Shown here piece by piece: positions 1 through 12,110 of a DNA stretch of 64,000 bases. Source of the DNA: Sipunculus nudus (taxonomy: Eukaryota > Annelida > Sipuncula > Golfingiida > Sipunculidae); assembly GCA_026874595.1 (NCBI GenBank), contig CM049320.1, forward strand, positions 38,936,714 through 39,000,713, in the 5' to 3' direction. Positions within the stretch are counted from its first letter, which is position 1. Every line of letters begins with the position of its first letter. The position numbers and the translations under genes are program-made. The notes beneath the pieces are model-generated. The model saw only the letters and a program-made list of their open reading frames with translations, had not been told where the DNA came from and ran no database searches.

Positions 1-130
1 TATCATCAATGTGCTGATACAGGGACATCTGATGATAACCATATAACATCATCAGTGTGTTGATACAGGGATATCTGATGATAATGATATAATATCATCA
101 ATGTGTTGATGCAGGGACATCTGATGATAG
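1..130. repeat. 46-bp minisatellite, cut by window edge
   Basis: The phrase GATACAGGGA (or GATGCAGGGA) recurs at about 16, 62 and 108, giving a 46-bp period and nearly three copies. The array runs off the left edge, so its true length is unknown. The 71-aa minus-strand open frame across it is a by-product of the repeat. Confidence 0.85.
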
Positions 131-480
131 CAATAGCAGTCCCGCAGTCTACTGAAGTCCCCTGACACGAGTGACCGAAACTGTCACAAGTGGCTGTGCC
201 TGAGAATATCAATAATATCATACTACACTGGCCTTATGCAATTATTCAGAGATAACCTAGCTGATTATTAATTATATGTATCTGTGTCCTTAAAACACAG
301 GGCAAATAAATCTACTAATTACTTACTTTATTACATTAATGAACCATATTTATTTATGTTTTCTGAATATCAAATAATGCTAACCTGTTGTGCCTTCATA
401 TGAAATTACTGTCTACCATATCAAATATTTATAATTATAATTATTTATTATTACTCATTTATTGATATATTTTTATATGT

Positions 481-524
<44 letters not shown>

Positions 525-1162
525 TAAAACTACTATATATTACATTGTTACCAACAATGTGCTAATTAATTAGCATCTGGTGTCACATATTCAAAAGACT
601 GAAATACCCCAAAAGTCAACTCAACATCCCAAGTTTTCAGATGTATCAAATTTCTCTGGCCAGTCAATTAAATCTTGGTATATGTATCCTTTAATTAAGA
701 ATGACAAATTAATAACATATATTTATTTACTTATCACCTGTAATAATATGCTATAAATCACCTGCATGACACACCTGACTGCTGAACATATAATTTTACC
801 TGTGATAAAGTTCAGATTATATACTTAAGGTAGTTATGTCCCAGACAATTGCCTGTCTCCCATATATTACACCTCGAGCTACTGACTAGCAATAGATCAC
901 TTATTGGCTAAAAGGCCCCTGTAACCTATGGAACCCATGATGCTGCATTTACCATAGGAGCATCTGTCCATCGATGTCCTCATTGTTTTACTGGCACCTT
1001 GTAGTTGGCTAAATTCATGTCTCTTACTTATAGTCACCTCTGGGTAAATTTTCCATTTATTAGATTAAAAATTAAGTTTTTGAATAAAATTGTTTAGAAC
1101 TTGTACTGCATGTTACGACAACACGCAAGCACACTTAGCTTTAGTAGTTCCATATGGTTATA
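131..1162. other. AT-rich stretch without a gene
   Basis: No coding region or RNA gene is visible. The only clear structure is a TA dinucleotide run at about 482-521. The rest is AT-rich single-copy-looking sequence with stop codons in all frames. Confidence 0.6.
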
Positions 1163-1585
1163 CAGTGAGCGCAGTTTACCTGAACACCATTTATCCTAAA
1201 AAGCCTTTATCCTAAAATGAAATATCAGAGCCAAAATTATGACCATTTATCCAAATTTTCATGAAAGTAACATTGTTTATCAGAATGATTTCCTGGTACT
1301 TCAATGATAAATAATCTGAATAAAGTGACTGAAACCATCAGTTGCCTGAGTGAATGTTTTACTGGTCATGATAAGTCAAGAAACCGGTATTTATTAATGA
1401 TTATTCCATTCTGAACCACTTTTTTTATTACCTCTTGTAATTGAAAGGTTTTGGCAAGACTAAACACCAAAACCAGGTCAATGACAACAGTGCTGTGATT
1501 GTATTTTACACACAACCTTTTATCCAAATGTTTGTATATCTGAACAAAATTTTGAACCCCTGTTCAGATAAACAGTGATCTACTG
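1163..1585. mobile_element. possible Tigger/pogo-like MITE remnant
   Basis: The left end (from 1163, CAGTGAGCGCAGTTTACC then TGAACACC) and the reverse complement of the right end (from 1585, CAGTAGATCACTGTTTATC then TGAACAGG) form an imperfect terminal inverted repeat of about 27 bp. The interior repeats the phrase 'tttatcc(t/a)aa' several times. The CAGT start and 'gtttatctgaac' wording resemble pogo/Tigger ends. A TA lies left of the element but is not clearly duplicated on the right. No transposase frame remains. Confidence 0.4.
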
Positions 1586-1844
1586 TCTTTAAATACCAGA
1601 GACAGGACAAGTGATATGTTACAGACAGGTAGGCCTTCAGTCAAAGAAGTGTTAATGAAGTTCTTAATGTAACATCTAGCCTTGGTGGGGGTACAAGCTC
1701 TCCAACTACTCTTTTATGCAACAAATCATGATTACAACACACAATTGGGCTGGAGGTTTTCAATAAACAGATAGGAACATCCTGGTTATTTAATTAATTT
1801 TGAAAAATAAGAATATCTGATTTTTTAGGTTTATTATCTCAGAT

Positions 1845-2125
1845 TTGAATAATCAGATTTGTATTTCCAGTATTTCAGATCTGTATCTCCAGTATTTAAG
1901 ATTTATTTCCAGTATTTCATATTTGCATTTCCAGTATTTAAGATGCATGTGTACCTCCAGTATGTAATTACTATTTAAGATGTGAAATTACATTTTTTTT
2001 CAGATTTGTATTTCCAGTATTTCAGATTTGCATTTCCAGTATTTAAGATGTGTACCTTAAGTATTTAAGATTTGAAATTTCAGAATTTTAAGATTTGTAG
2101 CTCCAGTATTTCTACAAATGATATC
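1845..2125. repeat. degenerate minisatellite, about 24-27 bp unit
   Basis: Roughly ten diverged copies of a unit reading 'cagatttgtatttccagta' then 'tttaa' follow one another. Units vary in length and some are interrupted, for example by a T-run near 1993. The divergence suggests an old array. Confidence 0.75.
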
Positions 2126-2911
2126 TATATGTATGACTACATGTACAGTGTAGCCTAAAACAAAAGTGAAAGTAATGAAGGGTTTACTAACAGACTTATT
2201 TTTTTTCAAATTGACAGCTATCTGGTTAACTTGCACTTTCATTGCTGGGCCCCAAAGAAACATTCACTTAGAGCTTACAAATGTAAATTTAGATTGGTCC
2301 CTGGCACAGTTATCTGAACAGATTTTAGATTGGCACCCTTCACTTTTATTGTGGCACACAACAGTCACTGAGATAGGAAAACTGACACACAGGAGATTCC
2401 TTTGCCCTTGGTAGAGGCTATTCTATTCATTGTATATGGGACACTATTTGGTAATCAGCTGACCAGGTGAATCCGTTTTGCTGAAGTGTGACAAAGCATG
2501 ATTTAAGTTTGATTAAAGCATACTGGCATGGGTTTCCACCATGTTATGACCACACGTCTAGTTATAATTGATATATAATTCATTATTTGACTGAATGGAT
2601 ACTATAACAATGGCCCTGCAAGGACAGGTGGTGACAATTCAAGAAACTGTCATCCAGAACCTTAATTGCTATTCCCATCATCCTGGAACTTCCCTAGAAG
2701 TTCAATCATTGTGAGCTAATATTTCCCCCCAAACTTTCATGGACAAACAGGATCATTTTTCAGTGTTCATGGTACATACTTCTTTACCCATGTAAAAAAA
2801 TGCATATAAAAACCAATATTTTATGTTCCACCAGGCATTATTAGTTAAGACCATTCTTCTCTGGTTGTGTTCTGCATGTTCTTGGAATGGTGAACATCTA
2901 CCCTAAAATGA
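2126..2911. other. no gene seen
   Basis: AT-rich, non-repetitive by eye. An 82-aa plus-strand frame (2166-2414) and a 68-aa minus-strand frame overlap here, but neither resembles a known protein or shows coding features. Confidence 0.5.
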
Positions 2912-4597
2912 AACAAGGGACCTATGGGTCACGGTGCTCAGCTGTTATATATGATAAAAAAATATGATTTAGAAATGAGGCACATGCTGGTTTTGTGGGG
3001 TAATAAATATAAGCTGTATTATGAGTTGTTGTTGTTTAGCTTATGTATGATTTTGATAGTAGCTTTGGAGACAGGGAAGAGGATTGATTTCATTTATTTT
3101 ATTAACAAATGGAGTACTACTGTCACACCGATTTTTACTTGGCCATATAACTTATAAGCAGAACATATAATATAAGAGTTTAACTATTTATTAAAAAAAA
3201 TTACAAATATTGTCCCAAATATAATTTTTATTAAAAATAATAAGAGAATCGTAATTTTTTAAAATGAAATATAACTGAAATGATTATTAAAATAATATTA
3301 AAGAATATATTCATGAATGCATTCATAAATACATTTTGAAAGTATTTGCACTGGTATTCATATACTTTCATTTTTACCTGAATTCCCATTCTTTATGCAA
3401 GAAATTTTATGATGGAGTACATATTCATATTTGTATTTAAATACAATTGCACAGTTTTCACCAAACAATGATGTTGAGAATCAAGAATATACAAAACTCA
3501 CACCTTTAAATAATGATCATAAGTACCTGGTTTTATGGCTTTTATTTATATTTAAAAAAATAAATGAAATATATTCATTTTGGACTGATTACACATCAAT
3601 GTACACACTAGACACAGTAGGAATCTAGATTACTATTATCAACTGCATCTTTGTCTATCATTAATTCCCTTCATATGATCCTTAATGATTAGTAATGAAT
3701 AATATGATTTACCTTTTTATCATTAAAATTGAACTGAAAAATACCATAGGTGACTGCATGGTGTTATTTGGAATACATGACATTCTATCCATCAATACAA
3801 GATTCTTATATCATCAGTAACTGTAAGTTAATTTGCAAACTGCATAACACTAGCTTGATGTAAACAATATGTTACATGGTGCTTGAAAACTTGAATAAAA
3901 TCTACAGTTTTTGATCAACTGGTTTCAAATTTTTGGTGTTAATAGACAAAATGCTATCAAAAACATGCTGTGAAAATTAAATCCACAGTACTTACTGGAA
4001 AAAAACGTGCCAGGGTCAAAGTTGGGCAAAATTAAAGGTACAAATTTTTTATTTTTGTTAATATTTTAAAAAATTTAAAAGATTTTGATCTAATTTTGGT
4101 CATACAATTTAATTTTGATTAATTAAAGTTATATATATTACTGTAAAAAAGTCCATAGCTTTAACATGTTTTGTGTTAAGTGATCAAATATCTTTCCTAA
4201 TTTTTTACAAAATGCATTATGTTTGGGCCCATAACTTTTTTAAATTATATAATACAGACATAATTTTTGGCATGTATATAGGAACTATAAAGAGGAATAT
4301 TTATGGTAAATATGAGGAAAAACTGATGAGTGGTTTTGATATTAGGCAGTCCTGAAGTGTTAAAATAGGTTTTTAGTAAAAAATTGAGGTTTTTCCTTAA
4401 TTTCTCAAAGGAACAAAGTCGCAAAGACCCAGTTTTCGGCTTGGTAGGAGATCTTGGGGACATCTAACATTATGCCGAATTTTGGATTCCTAGGTCTTAC
4501 GGTTTCAAAATGTGCCACATCTACGGACGGACGGACGGACGACGGACAATGGACCACGACTATAGCTCAGATGACTTATAGTCAGCTGAGCTAAAAA
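2912..4597 (-). mobile_element. Helitron-associated type-1 element, copy A
   Basis: The left boundary (about 2912-2945) reads 'aacaaggga' + 'cctatgggtca' + 'cggtgctcagctg', and the right end (4510-4597) is a GGAC-rich tract followed by 'agctcagatgact' and 'agtcagctgagctaaaaa'. Read on the minus strand the 5' end is AGCTCAGCTGACT, with an inverted copy (CAGCTGAGC) near the 3' end, then a hairpin (GACC/GGTC) and CTTGTT. This matches the ends of copies C and E at 54-62 kb. Near 4485-4518 'tcctaggtcttacggttt' aligns with the unit phrase 'tctaggtccagtcgttacg' in the 336-bp arrays. The interior is very AT-rich, has no tandem array and no coding capacity. It could also be two separate terminal fragments that lie near each other by chance. 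Confidence 0.5.
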
Positions 4598-4819
4598 CCC
4601 TCATCCCTGCCAAAGGTGCATATGGCAGGCATAAAAAGCTGTTTTGATTACCTAGGATAGTGGGGAGTATATGATATTATCATTACGAACTGATCATTTA
4701 TCTTAAATGGTGAAGAGGAATCCAGAATTCTCTGTCACAAGCTATGATTACCGCAAATCAATGACCCATTTGAACCTATTTAGTTATATTTAATTGAGTA
4801 GTGTATATCTCAATTTATA

Positions 4820-5915
4820 ACCTAAACTGTCATGCCATGTCTCAACTGTCATGCTATATGTCCCCAAGCCTCACCTGTCATGCTATGTCCCAAGCCCTTC
4901 CTCTCATGCTGTATGTCCCAAAGCCCCCTGTCATGCTGTATGTCCAAAAGCCTTCCCTGTCATGTTATGTCCCCAAGGCCTCACCTGTAATGCTATGTCC
5001 AAAAGCCTCACCTGTAATGCTATGTCCCAAAGCCTCACCTGTTATGCTATGTCTTAAAGCCTCATCTGTCATGCTTTGTCCCTAATAAAGCCTTCCCTGT
5101 AATGTTATGTCCCAAAGCCTCACCTGTCATGCTATGTCCTAAAGCCTCAACAGTCATGCCATGTCCCGTAGCTTCAAGTGCCATATAATGTCCCAAAGCC
5201 TCTATTGTCATATTATGTCCCAAAGCTTAAACTTTCATCTATGTCCCAAAGTCTCATTTGTCATGCTATATGTCCCAAAGCCTCAACTTTTACCCTATAT
5301 GTCCCAAAGCCTCAACTGTCATATTATTTCGGAAAAACCTCAACTTTTGTATAATGTCCCAAAGTCTCAACTGCCATGCTGTCTCAAAGCTCCAATTGTC
5401 AAGCTACATATATGTCCCAAAGCCTAACTTGTCAAGCTATGTCCAATTGCCTCAACTGTCATATAATGTCTCAACACTTAATGCTTGATGTCACGCTTCC
5501 TGAAAGCCCTAACTGTCAGGGGATATTGCTCCAGTGCCTTGTCATTCATGTTGTCCCAAAGCCTCAACTGTCATATTGTCACAAAGCCTAAACTGTCAGA
5601 TTGTCCCAAAGCCTCAACTATCACATTGTCCCAAAGCCTCAAATGTCATGATGTCCCAATGCCTCAATGTCACCTTGTCCCAAAGCCTCAACTGTCACAT
5701 TGTCCCAAAGCCTCAAATGTCATGTTGTCCCAAAGCCTCAACTGTCATGTTGTCCTAAAGCCTAAACTGTCATGTTGTCCCACAGTCCTTAACTGTCACA
5801 TTGTCCCAAAGCCTCAACTGTCATGTTGTCCCAAAGCCTCAACTGTCATGTTGTCCCAAAACCTTAACTGTCACATTGTCCCAAAGCCTCAAATGTCATG
5901 TTGTCCCAAAGTCTA
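4820..5915. repeat. minisatellite, 24-27 bp unit, about 40 copies
   Basis: The unit is 'tgtcatgctatgtccc' + 'aaagcctcaac'. On the left it averages about 27 bp. On the right (after about 5530) a shorter version lacking the 'cta' ('catgttgtcccaaagcc') of 25 bp dominates. Several overlapping frames are open because the unit has few stops, and they encode low-complexity peptides rich in Ser, Gln, Leu, Asn and Cys. I do not regard them as genes. Confidence 0.9.
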
Positions 5916-6357
5916 CAGAAGAAAGAACATAAAGCAATGCAGAGGAAGCTGTTTTCTTCTTTTAATTCTACAATTTAATTGACAAGCTAGACTGCATAAG
6001 CTTACCTGCATTAGCTAGTTCCACAAGTAATTAAAAGGGAGTCTACTAGTACTTCATAAATATTCTTCAATACAACAAAATGTTTCTGATGCATCCTCTA
6101 GATAAAAGATCTTTCCATAACAAAACCAATCTTTCTGCAAATTTAACTTCTTGGACACTTAAAAAAGACATACTACTGTTGCATGCAATGAAGATGTGAA
6201 CAACATTGGATTAGAAAGCAGTGTGCATAAATGTCTGGAAAATCCCTGCCTGCACAACAAGATGTAATTATTTCAGCCCCTGCCTGCCCTAACCAAATAC
6301 CTGCACTGCCATGAAATTTCTTTGAGACACAACTGCTAATTATGGCTAAATATAAAG
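5916..6357. other. no gene seen
   Basis: Non-repetitive AT-rich spacer between the minisatellite and a dispersed TIR element. No supported feature. Confidence 0.5.
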
Positions 6358-6747
6358 CAGGGTTCAACATGAAGAGTTAACCACTTGCCCAGGGTTAGTG
6401 GTTACAGTTCTAGAAAAAGGCTGTAGGGCAATAAAAAAATTTGATTGCCCTACTTGCCTGACTCGGATAAGTGGGTTCAAGAGGGAACTTTACCCAAAAG
6501 CCTTTATCTCACTTAATCTTTAGTTAGCCATATTCATTTTTTGAGGAATTTAAATCATATTGAAAATAACTTATTGATATTATCTGACATGCTTGTTATA
6601 ATTTTCTAAAAATAAAACATGCAACACATGCCATCATCTGGAATATATTTGTGTTCATGTCTGTGACCACTGAATTTTTTGGGGGGGCAAGTATAAATTC
6701 ATGTAGGGCAAGTAATAACTGTAACAATTAAGTTATGTCAAACCTTG
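6358..6747 (-). mobile_element. MITE-like dispersed element ('gggctcaac' family), copy 1
   Basis: Begins 'cagggttcaacatgaagagt' and ends 'aagttatgtcaaaccttg', degenerate versions of the family ends. Inside are the family phrases 'cacttgccca', 'attgccctacttgcct' and 'gggcaagtaa'. It lies in the opposite orientation to the copies at 10.7 and 14.9 kb and is the most diverged. It has no coding capacity. Confidence 0.6.
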
Positions 6748-7860
6748 TAAAGTAATGGTGTGCAGGCCTATCATTATACATCACCTTTACGCGTCACCAC
6801 CTTGAATTTATCTAACTCAATCTGTTTTTTTTTTCATAATAATCTTTATTATAAGTTTTATTTTGAATAACTAGTAACCAGCATTTGTCATAGTTATCTA
6901 ACTGTCAAAACAATAATAGTTAAATATCCAGTTTTTCTGGCCTTTAATACAAATCAAATGCATATTTTTTTTCTCTCTAATGATCTAATATATAATAAGA
7001 ATCAAGGTTAAATCTAACTTTAAATGAAATATAACTGTTAAAACAACATTTTATGAAGTCTCATTTAAATGAAGTTATATTTAACAATATGTTAAATGAT
7101 ATGTAAAACTGCTAAAAAAACTTTCCATTATGCTAATAGCCATTATCTTTCTAAAACTTACTGAAAAAAAATATTTTTTTAAAACAAGATTTTAAGAAGT
7201 CTTATTTCAAAGTAACTATTCTTAACAATATGTAACCATTCTAAAAATTACAAAAAAGTCTAAACCTCTAAAAAAGTTTGATTTTTTTTACAAAATTTAA
7301 TATAAGATATCAGATGAGGAAGATAAAAATATTTCCAGAAAATTTATCACCTTTGGCTTTTATGAAGTAAATCTTTGGAAATTAATGCTGTGACTCCTGG
7401 CTCAAATCATAGTAATACATTAGCTGTTTCCCTTATCTCTGTTGGGAGTGGTTTAATTACACCTTTAAGTGTAGACCCCAGTAATAAAAGTCCAACTGAA
7501 TACAATTAGTGCCTGAGAATGACTAAAACACAGCAGAAACTAAAGCTTCAATTGCTGGTTAATAATTGAAATAAGTCACTTTGCTTTAAAACATCATGGT
7601 GTGTCACAAACACGGGAATGCCCCCACAACACTCCCACCTCACCAATAAAAGCAACTAACCAATCATTATTTCCTTTCAAATATGACCTCCCTTTTTTGG
7701 CGGGGTCAAGGAGTATTCTTCTAAAGCAGAGAATAGAAAAGAGAACCCTACAGACTTTTAAGTCTTCCCTACCCATTAAGTGCATGAAACCTGCGTGTCA
7801 TCCAATGGGAGTTTGTTGTCTACGAAAAAAAAAAAATAGCATTGGTATCTTACCTTTTTC
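6748..7860. other. AT-rich stretch, no gene
   Basis: Many A- and T-runs; the phrase 'atttaacaatatgt' recurs loosely near 7080 and 7210. No element ends or exons are recognised. Open frames at 7594-7867 overlap on both strands and look accidental. Confidence 0.5.
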
Positions 7861-8730
7861 TTTATAGTTCCAATCAGTGTCGCACCACCGACCCCATGCA
7901 TACCAGGAGCACATGTTTGCTGTTTTTTTGCCTACACAATAAAAGTCTCTGGAGCATACACTTATTTTTTACAAGCTCTCTCTGGATGTGAAGTTCCCTG
8001 GCTAACGGGAGGAGGCTGAAGCAACAAGTGGGAGCCCAGGCCGAATCAATGGCTTGTATTGAGAAGGTGGTGAACTGCCGATCTGCCGGGTGACATATAA
8101 TCGACGGTTATGTCACTGGAAATAGTAGTTTTAGATTGCCCTCAGCAGCTGCTGTGCATTCCCGGAGTGGTGGCGGGAGGGCGCTCTAGGCTGGAGACTC
8201 GCTGTGAGAACACACCGAGGGAAAGAGTTAAGACTAGAAGGAGTACCGATTTCTTACTGTCAGCAGTCATCATATGTTCCCCTCGGTCCAGATCTCGGAG
8301 ATAGGTGGCACCAGGGGTCAACCCGTTACAGAGGGTATAAATGTATATTCAACCTAGCTATTAGGAGCCCTTGATTGCGGTGATCAATCAATCAGGGTCT
8401 CAGAGCTGTATACCACAATGCCAAGCTAAAATGGGAGCCACAGAATGGTAAATCCAAAATCGCTCCAATTGTGCTGATAAAATGTGCACGCTGATGTTGT
8501 GATCTCACACCCTTCAGGTGCGGTGCATCCCCTATTAATTCAGATTACTCTGTGCGTATCAATCGACACTCACCTGTTTTTTAATTAGCTTCATCTGCAG
8601 ATGGAATTATCTGAAGCTGCATCATTCATGCAAATTACATACAATTAATTTATCACATATATTCACACCTGAACTGTCAATTTAATAGCAGTCGAAGAAA
8701 CCGTCCCTCATGATTAATTTAACACTTTTA
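7861..8730. promoter_or_regulatory. candidate regulatory or 5'-exon block with clustered TF-like motifs
   Basis: This block is less AT-rich than its surroundings and free of the repeats that fill the window. It carries TGATCAATCAATCA (8381-8394, Pbx/TALE-Hox-like), CAGGTG (8515) and CACCTG (8571) E-boxes, TTAATTAGCT (8581), the palindrome CATCTGCAGATG holding two E-boxes (8592-8603), and a perfect octamer ATGCAAAT (8628-8635). A 64-aa frame at 8110-8304 is open but not recognised. The motif cluster is what the sequence shows; enhancer or first-exon function is inference. Confidence 0.3.
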
Positions 8731-10717
8731 TATGTCATGATTCATTTATGGAAAATAACTTTCATTTAAAAACTTGACTGCTTGGTCAGACCTGGTGTCT
8801 GTCAAGGTGTGACTAATTACAAGCTCACCTGAGTCTTAATTCATGTTAAAGCTTAATTTTAGCTCCTGTGAAAGATAAATTAATAACATGACTTAACTGC
8901 TATCTAAAGCATTACAAACCTTGTCTTATGGTAATATCATACTTAATGCCACCTTATTTTCAGAGATTATTTTTCAGAAACTCAAATTTTATACAATTTG
9001 ATGATAATATACATGAATTTGGGAATGACAACCTATAGTAAATCAAAAGTATTTTACAGATCATAACATTTCAGGATGATATTTTAAGGTTTACTCACTA
9101 TTAACCATGTTTACCTTAGATGCCAATTTCCTTTTAATTTGAAACAAGACTGCAAGACCACTGCCATTCAAAATGTTTTATTTTGCATTATATACCAATG
9201 TCCCTATCTGAAATTATTTTTTTAAACCAATACAATGGACAGTTTTAGTCAAGCTTGTTAAAAACTTGCTTTATAGTCAAATAATACTTGTAAAATGGTA
9301 CTAAATTATTAGAAAGTAAAACCCACTAAAATTGTACAAAATGAGATTTTGCTCTGTGTTTATATCTAATTATATATCAAACACATCTTGGCTACATAAG
9401 TGCAATACTCTTATTATTATTTAGTTACGGGAAATAACCATGGCTCTCTCTCTCGCCTTGAGTGTATCTAATGGTATAAATTACGTGTCTAACACAGGAT
9501 ATAAATATCTAAAAATAAACACAGCCTACTAATTATGTCTCTTGGCTTGAAATGCAGAGTAGAATGGAATGTCTACCAAATGTACAGACTGGAAAAAGTT
9601 TTCAATTTTTTTTATTATTTTCAAATTTTTAAAATTTTTCAGTACTTTATTACCTGTTATTATCAGAGAGAATTCATAATAAGAAGACAGCTATTTCCAC
9701 TAGCACTCAGTATAGAGTACTCATTGTTATAAGTCTTTCATCCTCTTAGTGTTTTAATGTGGTATTCCAATTGATATTGCATTTAAGCTGTTAACAAAAA
9801 TCATTGAACACATACCCACATAAAATACTATTGAAAATATTTTTTAAGGAGAGGTCCACGTCCGGTTGGTGGCTATGTTTCCTTAAAGAGGACGATGGTG
9901 ACAAGGGATTGTAATACTTTGTAATTTTTACCTTTCCATTGGAAAGGCATTCATACAGGTTTGCCTTTCTGTAGAAAAATTTGCCATTCCACTGAAGATG
10001 CATCCCACCATCATATCAAACTGTCAGTCACACTTTTCTCACCTGTAAACCTGATTTTGCCATCCTACATGCCATCCTAAGTGCCATCCTACATGCACAT
10101 TTGAATGTAAAAGAACTGAATGTTTTCAATGGTAATACTGTTAAAATAGAAAAACCACTGTGCTGTGAAAAAAAACCCCAGGAAAATATGGGAGATGAGG
10201 GTCTTAACGCCAGAAAGTAAAAGAAATTATACACCATTTTTGTAAGAAAATATGAAATACAGGGAAATATTATACAGGCAAAATATTTCATTTTTGTGTC
10301 TTGTGTGTTACTAATTATCAGTTACTAATGTGGAAAAACATCCAGGCAGTCATCTTTCCAATGGATTGGTACAAACTGAAAAATGCCTTTCTGTACACGT
10401 TTGCCTGTCTGAGACGGGAGGAAAGTTGTTATTACGACCCCTGGACACTATGCTAAGCATACTTAACAATAAGGACTTCTTAATTCAATGGTTTAAATGC
10501 ACCAAGCCAGAAAAATTTGGTAGTCATGACCAATCATGAAGACAACAGTGCAAATCTCTCAAGAGTTTACCAGAACTGTCTTTGACATACTGGTGGGGTT
10601 TAAACAACACCAGCACCAAAAGCCAACTCCTTATAATTAATGGCTAGTTTAGTTACATCTTGCCTACTGCAGACTGCATCAAGATTCTTATCATCAATGT
10701 TCCAAGCAGGGTAAAGA
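8731..10717. other. AT-rich stretch, no gene
   Basis: No supported gene or element. A short triplication of about 11-15 bp ('ccatcctacatg'/'ccatcctaagtg') lies at about 10060-10096. Short open frames on both strands (for example 10028-10291 minus and 10330-10539 plus) have no recognisable content. Confidence 0.5.
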
Positions 10718-10986
10718 CAGGGCTCAACATTAACTTCTGAAAGCACTTGCCTAGTCAGGCAAGTAACATCTAGCTTTTACTTGTCCTACATGAATTTTTA
10801 CTTGTCCTACAAATACTATTGATTGTATTCAAGAACACATAGATCCTTTTTCATGCCTTGAGTAAAAATTATGTTAGACCCCTTTGCTCAGTTGGGCAAG
10901 TAGGAGGGGACTTCTAATTGCCTTACCACTATTTTCTGGAACTTTCACTTGCCCGGGGCAAGCAGTTAACCATTAATGTAGCCCTG
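10718..10986 (+). mobile_element. MITE-like element ('gggctcaac' family), copy 2
   Basis: Starts 'cagggctcaacattaac' and ends 'ccattaatgtagccctg', so the two ends are inverted repeats of about 16 bp. The interior has the family phrases 'agtaacatctagctttta', 'cttgtcctacatgaa' and 'cttgcccggggcaag'. Flanks 'gtaaagac' and 'gtaagaca' resemble an imperfect 8-bp duplication, which would fit a hAT-type MITE. No open reading frame. Confidence 0.7.
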
Positions 10987-11614
10987 TAAGACAAGAACCT
11001 ATATCCGCAATTATCAAGATATCTGATAGCTCCAATAATTGCATGTATTGTTAACTTCACTATTATGGTGATATCATGATATGCATTTTTGTAAACAGTT
11101 CTGGTATAGAAACATGCCAGTTTCGGATTATTACCTCAAGATAATGGCATTCCCAGGGTCTTTCTGTGTTCAGAAAATCATTTATTTTCTAGGATAACGT
11201 TTATTTTAGAGAATTCTAAATAGAAGTAATCATTATAATACTAAAAATTTGTATACTCAAAATGGCAGGGGTTCGACAAGCTGACAGGTTCGCGTTCTCT
11301 GAAAACTCTTGGGATTTGCCAGTGTATATTATATGTAGTCCCAGAAACATGGCTGAAAGTACTGACAGCTGTGATATGTTGATGATTGCTGGAGTTCCTG
11401 CATCAGATACTGATATCACAATATTTAGCAATAAATTTTGTATAATTTTTGTGATATAAAAAACTGATTTTGTCCCAACACTAGTTCCAAGCATACACAA
11501 TTGTACCGATTCCCCAGGAGTGACAAAAAAATTGGCATGTTATTGAAGATTCAAGTGAGGGGGTGCATATAATGTCATACTCATAATCATTCCAATTGCA
11601 GATGTCTAAAGATA
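10987..11614. other. no gene seen
   Basis: A 94-aa minus frame (11216-11500) overlaps a 65-aa plus frame; neither is recognised. Near 11030-11130 there is 'atatctgatagctcc' and 'gatatcatgatatg', reminiscent of the hAT-type element at 19.8 kb but too degenerate to call. Confidence 0.4.
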
Positions 11615-12110
11615 TACTGTGAAACATGTCTGAAGACCACCTGTCCAATAAGACCACCTGTCTAATAAGACCACCTGTCCAATAAGACCACCTGTCCAAT
11701 AAGACCACCTGTCTATAAAGGCCACCTGTCAATTAAGACCACCTGTCAATTAAAACCACCTGTCCAATAAGACCACCTGTCCAATAAGACCACCTGTCTA
11801 ATAAGACCACCTGTCCAATAAGACCACCTGTCTAATTAGACCACCTGTCCAATAAAACCACCTGTCTAATAAGACCACCTGTCCAATAAGACCACCTGTC
11901 CAATAAGACCACCTGTCCAATTAGACCACCTGTCTAATTAGACCACCTGTCTAATTAGTCTATCTGTCCAATAAGACCACCAGTCTAATAAGACCACCTG
12001 TCCAATTAGACCACCTGTCCAATTAGACCACCTGTCCAATTAGACCACCTCTCTATTATGCCTGCTTTTGGTGATCTCCCAAGTGGTCTTTTAACACAGG
12101 TTTCACTGTA
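11615..12110. mobile_element. 'gtgaaac' MITE with internally expanded array
   Basis: The left end 'tactgtgaaac' (11615) and right end 'gtttcactgta' (12100-12110) are inverted repeats. They match the ends of the short element at 19421-19590, and TA sits at both borders. Between the ends most of the element is the 17-bp array described separately. The right inner part 'aagtggtctttta' is the inverted counterpart of the 'gaccac' unit. Confidence 0.65.
11629..12055. repeat. 17-bp minisatellite, about 25 copies
   Basis: Unit 'agaccacctgtccaata', with variants carrying 'tctaat' or 'aatta'. It lies wholly inside the element bounded by inverted 'gtgaaac' ends. A single related 'gaccacctttggccagtcca' is present in the unexpanded copy at 19.5 kb, so the array probably grew from one unit inside the element. 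Confidence 0.9.

Noticed and set aside
4801-5982. Overlapping ORFs of 68-165 aa with Ser-Gln-Leu-Asn-Cys-His repeats
   Set aside because: Low-complexity translations of the 24-27 bp minisatellite in several frames.
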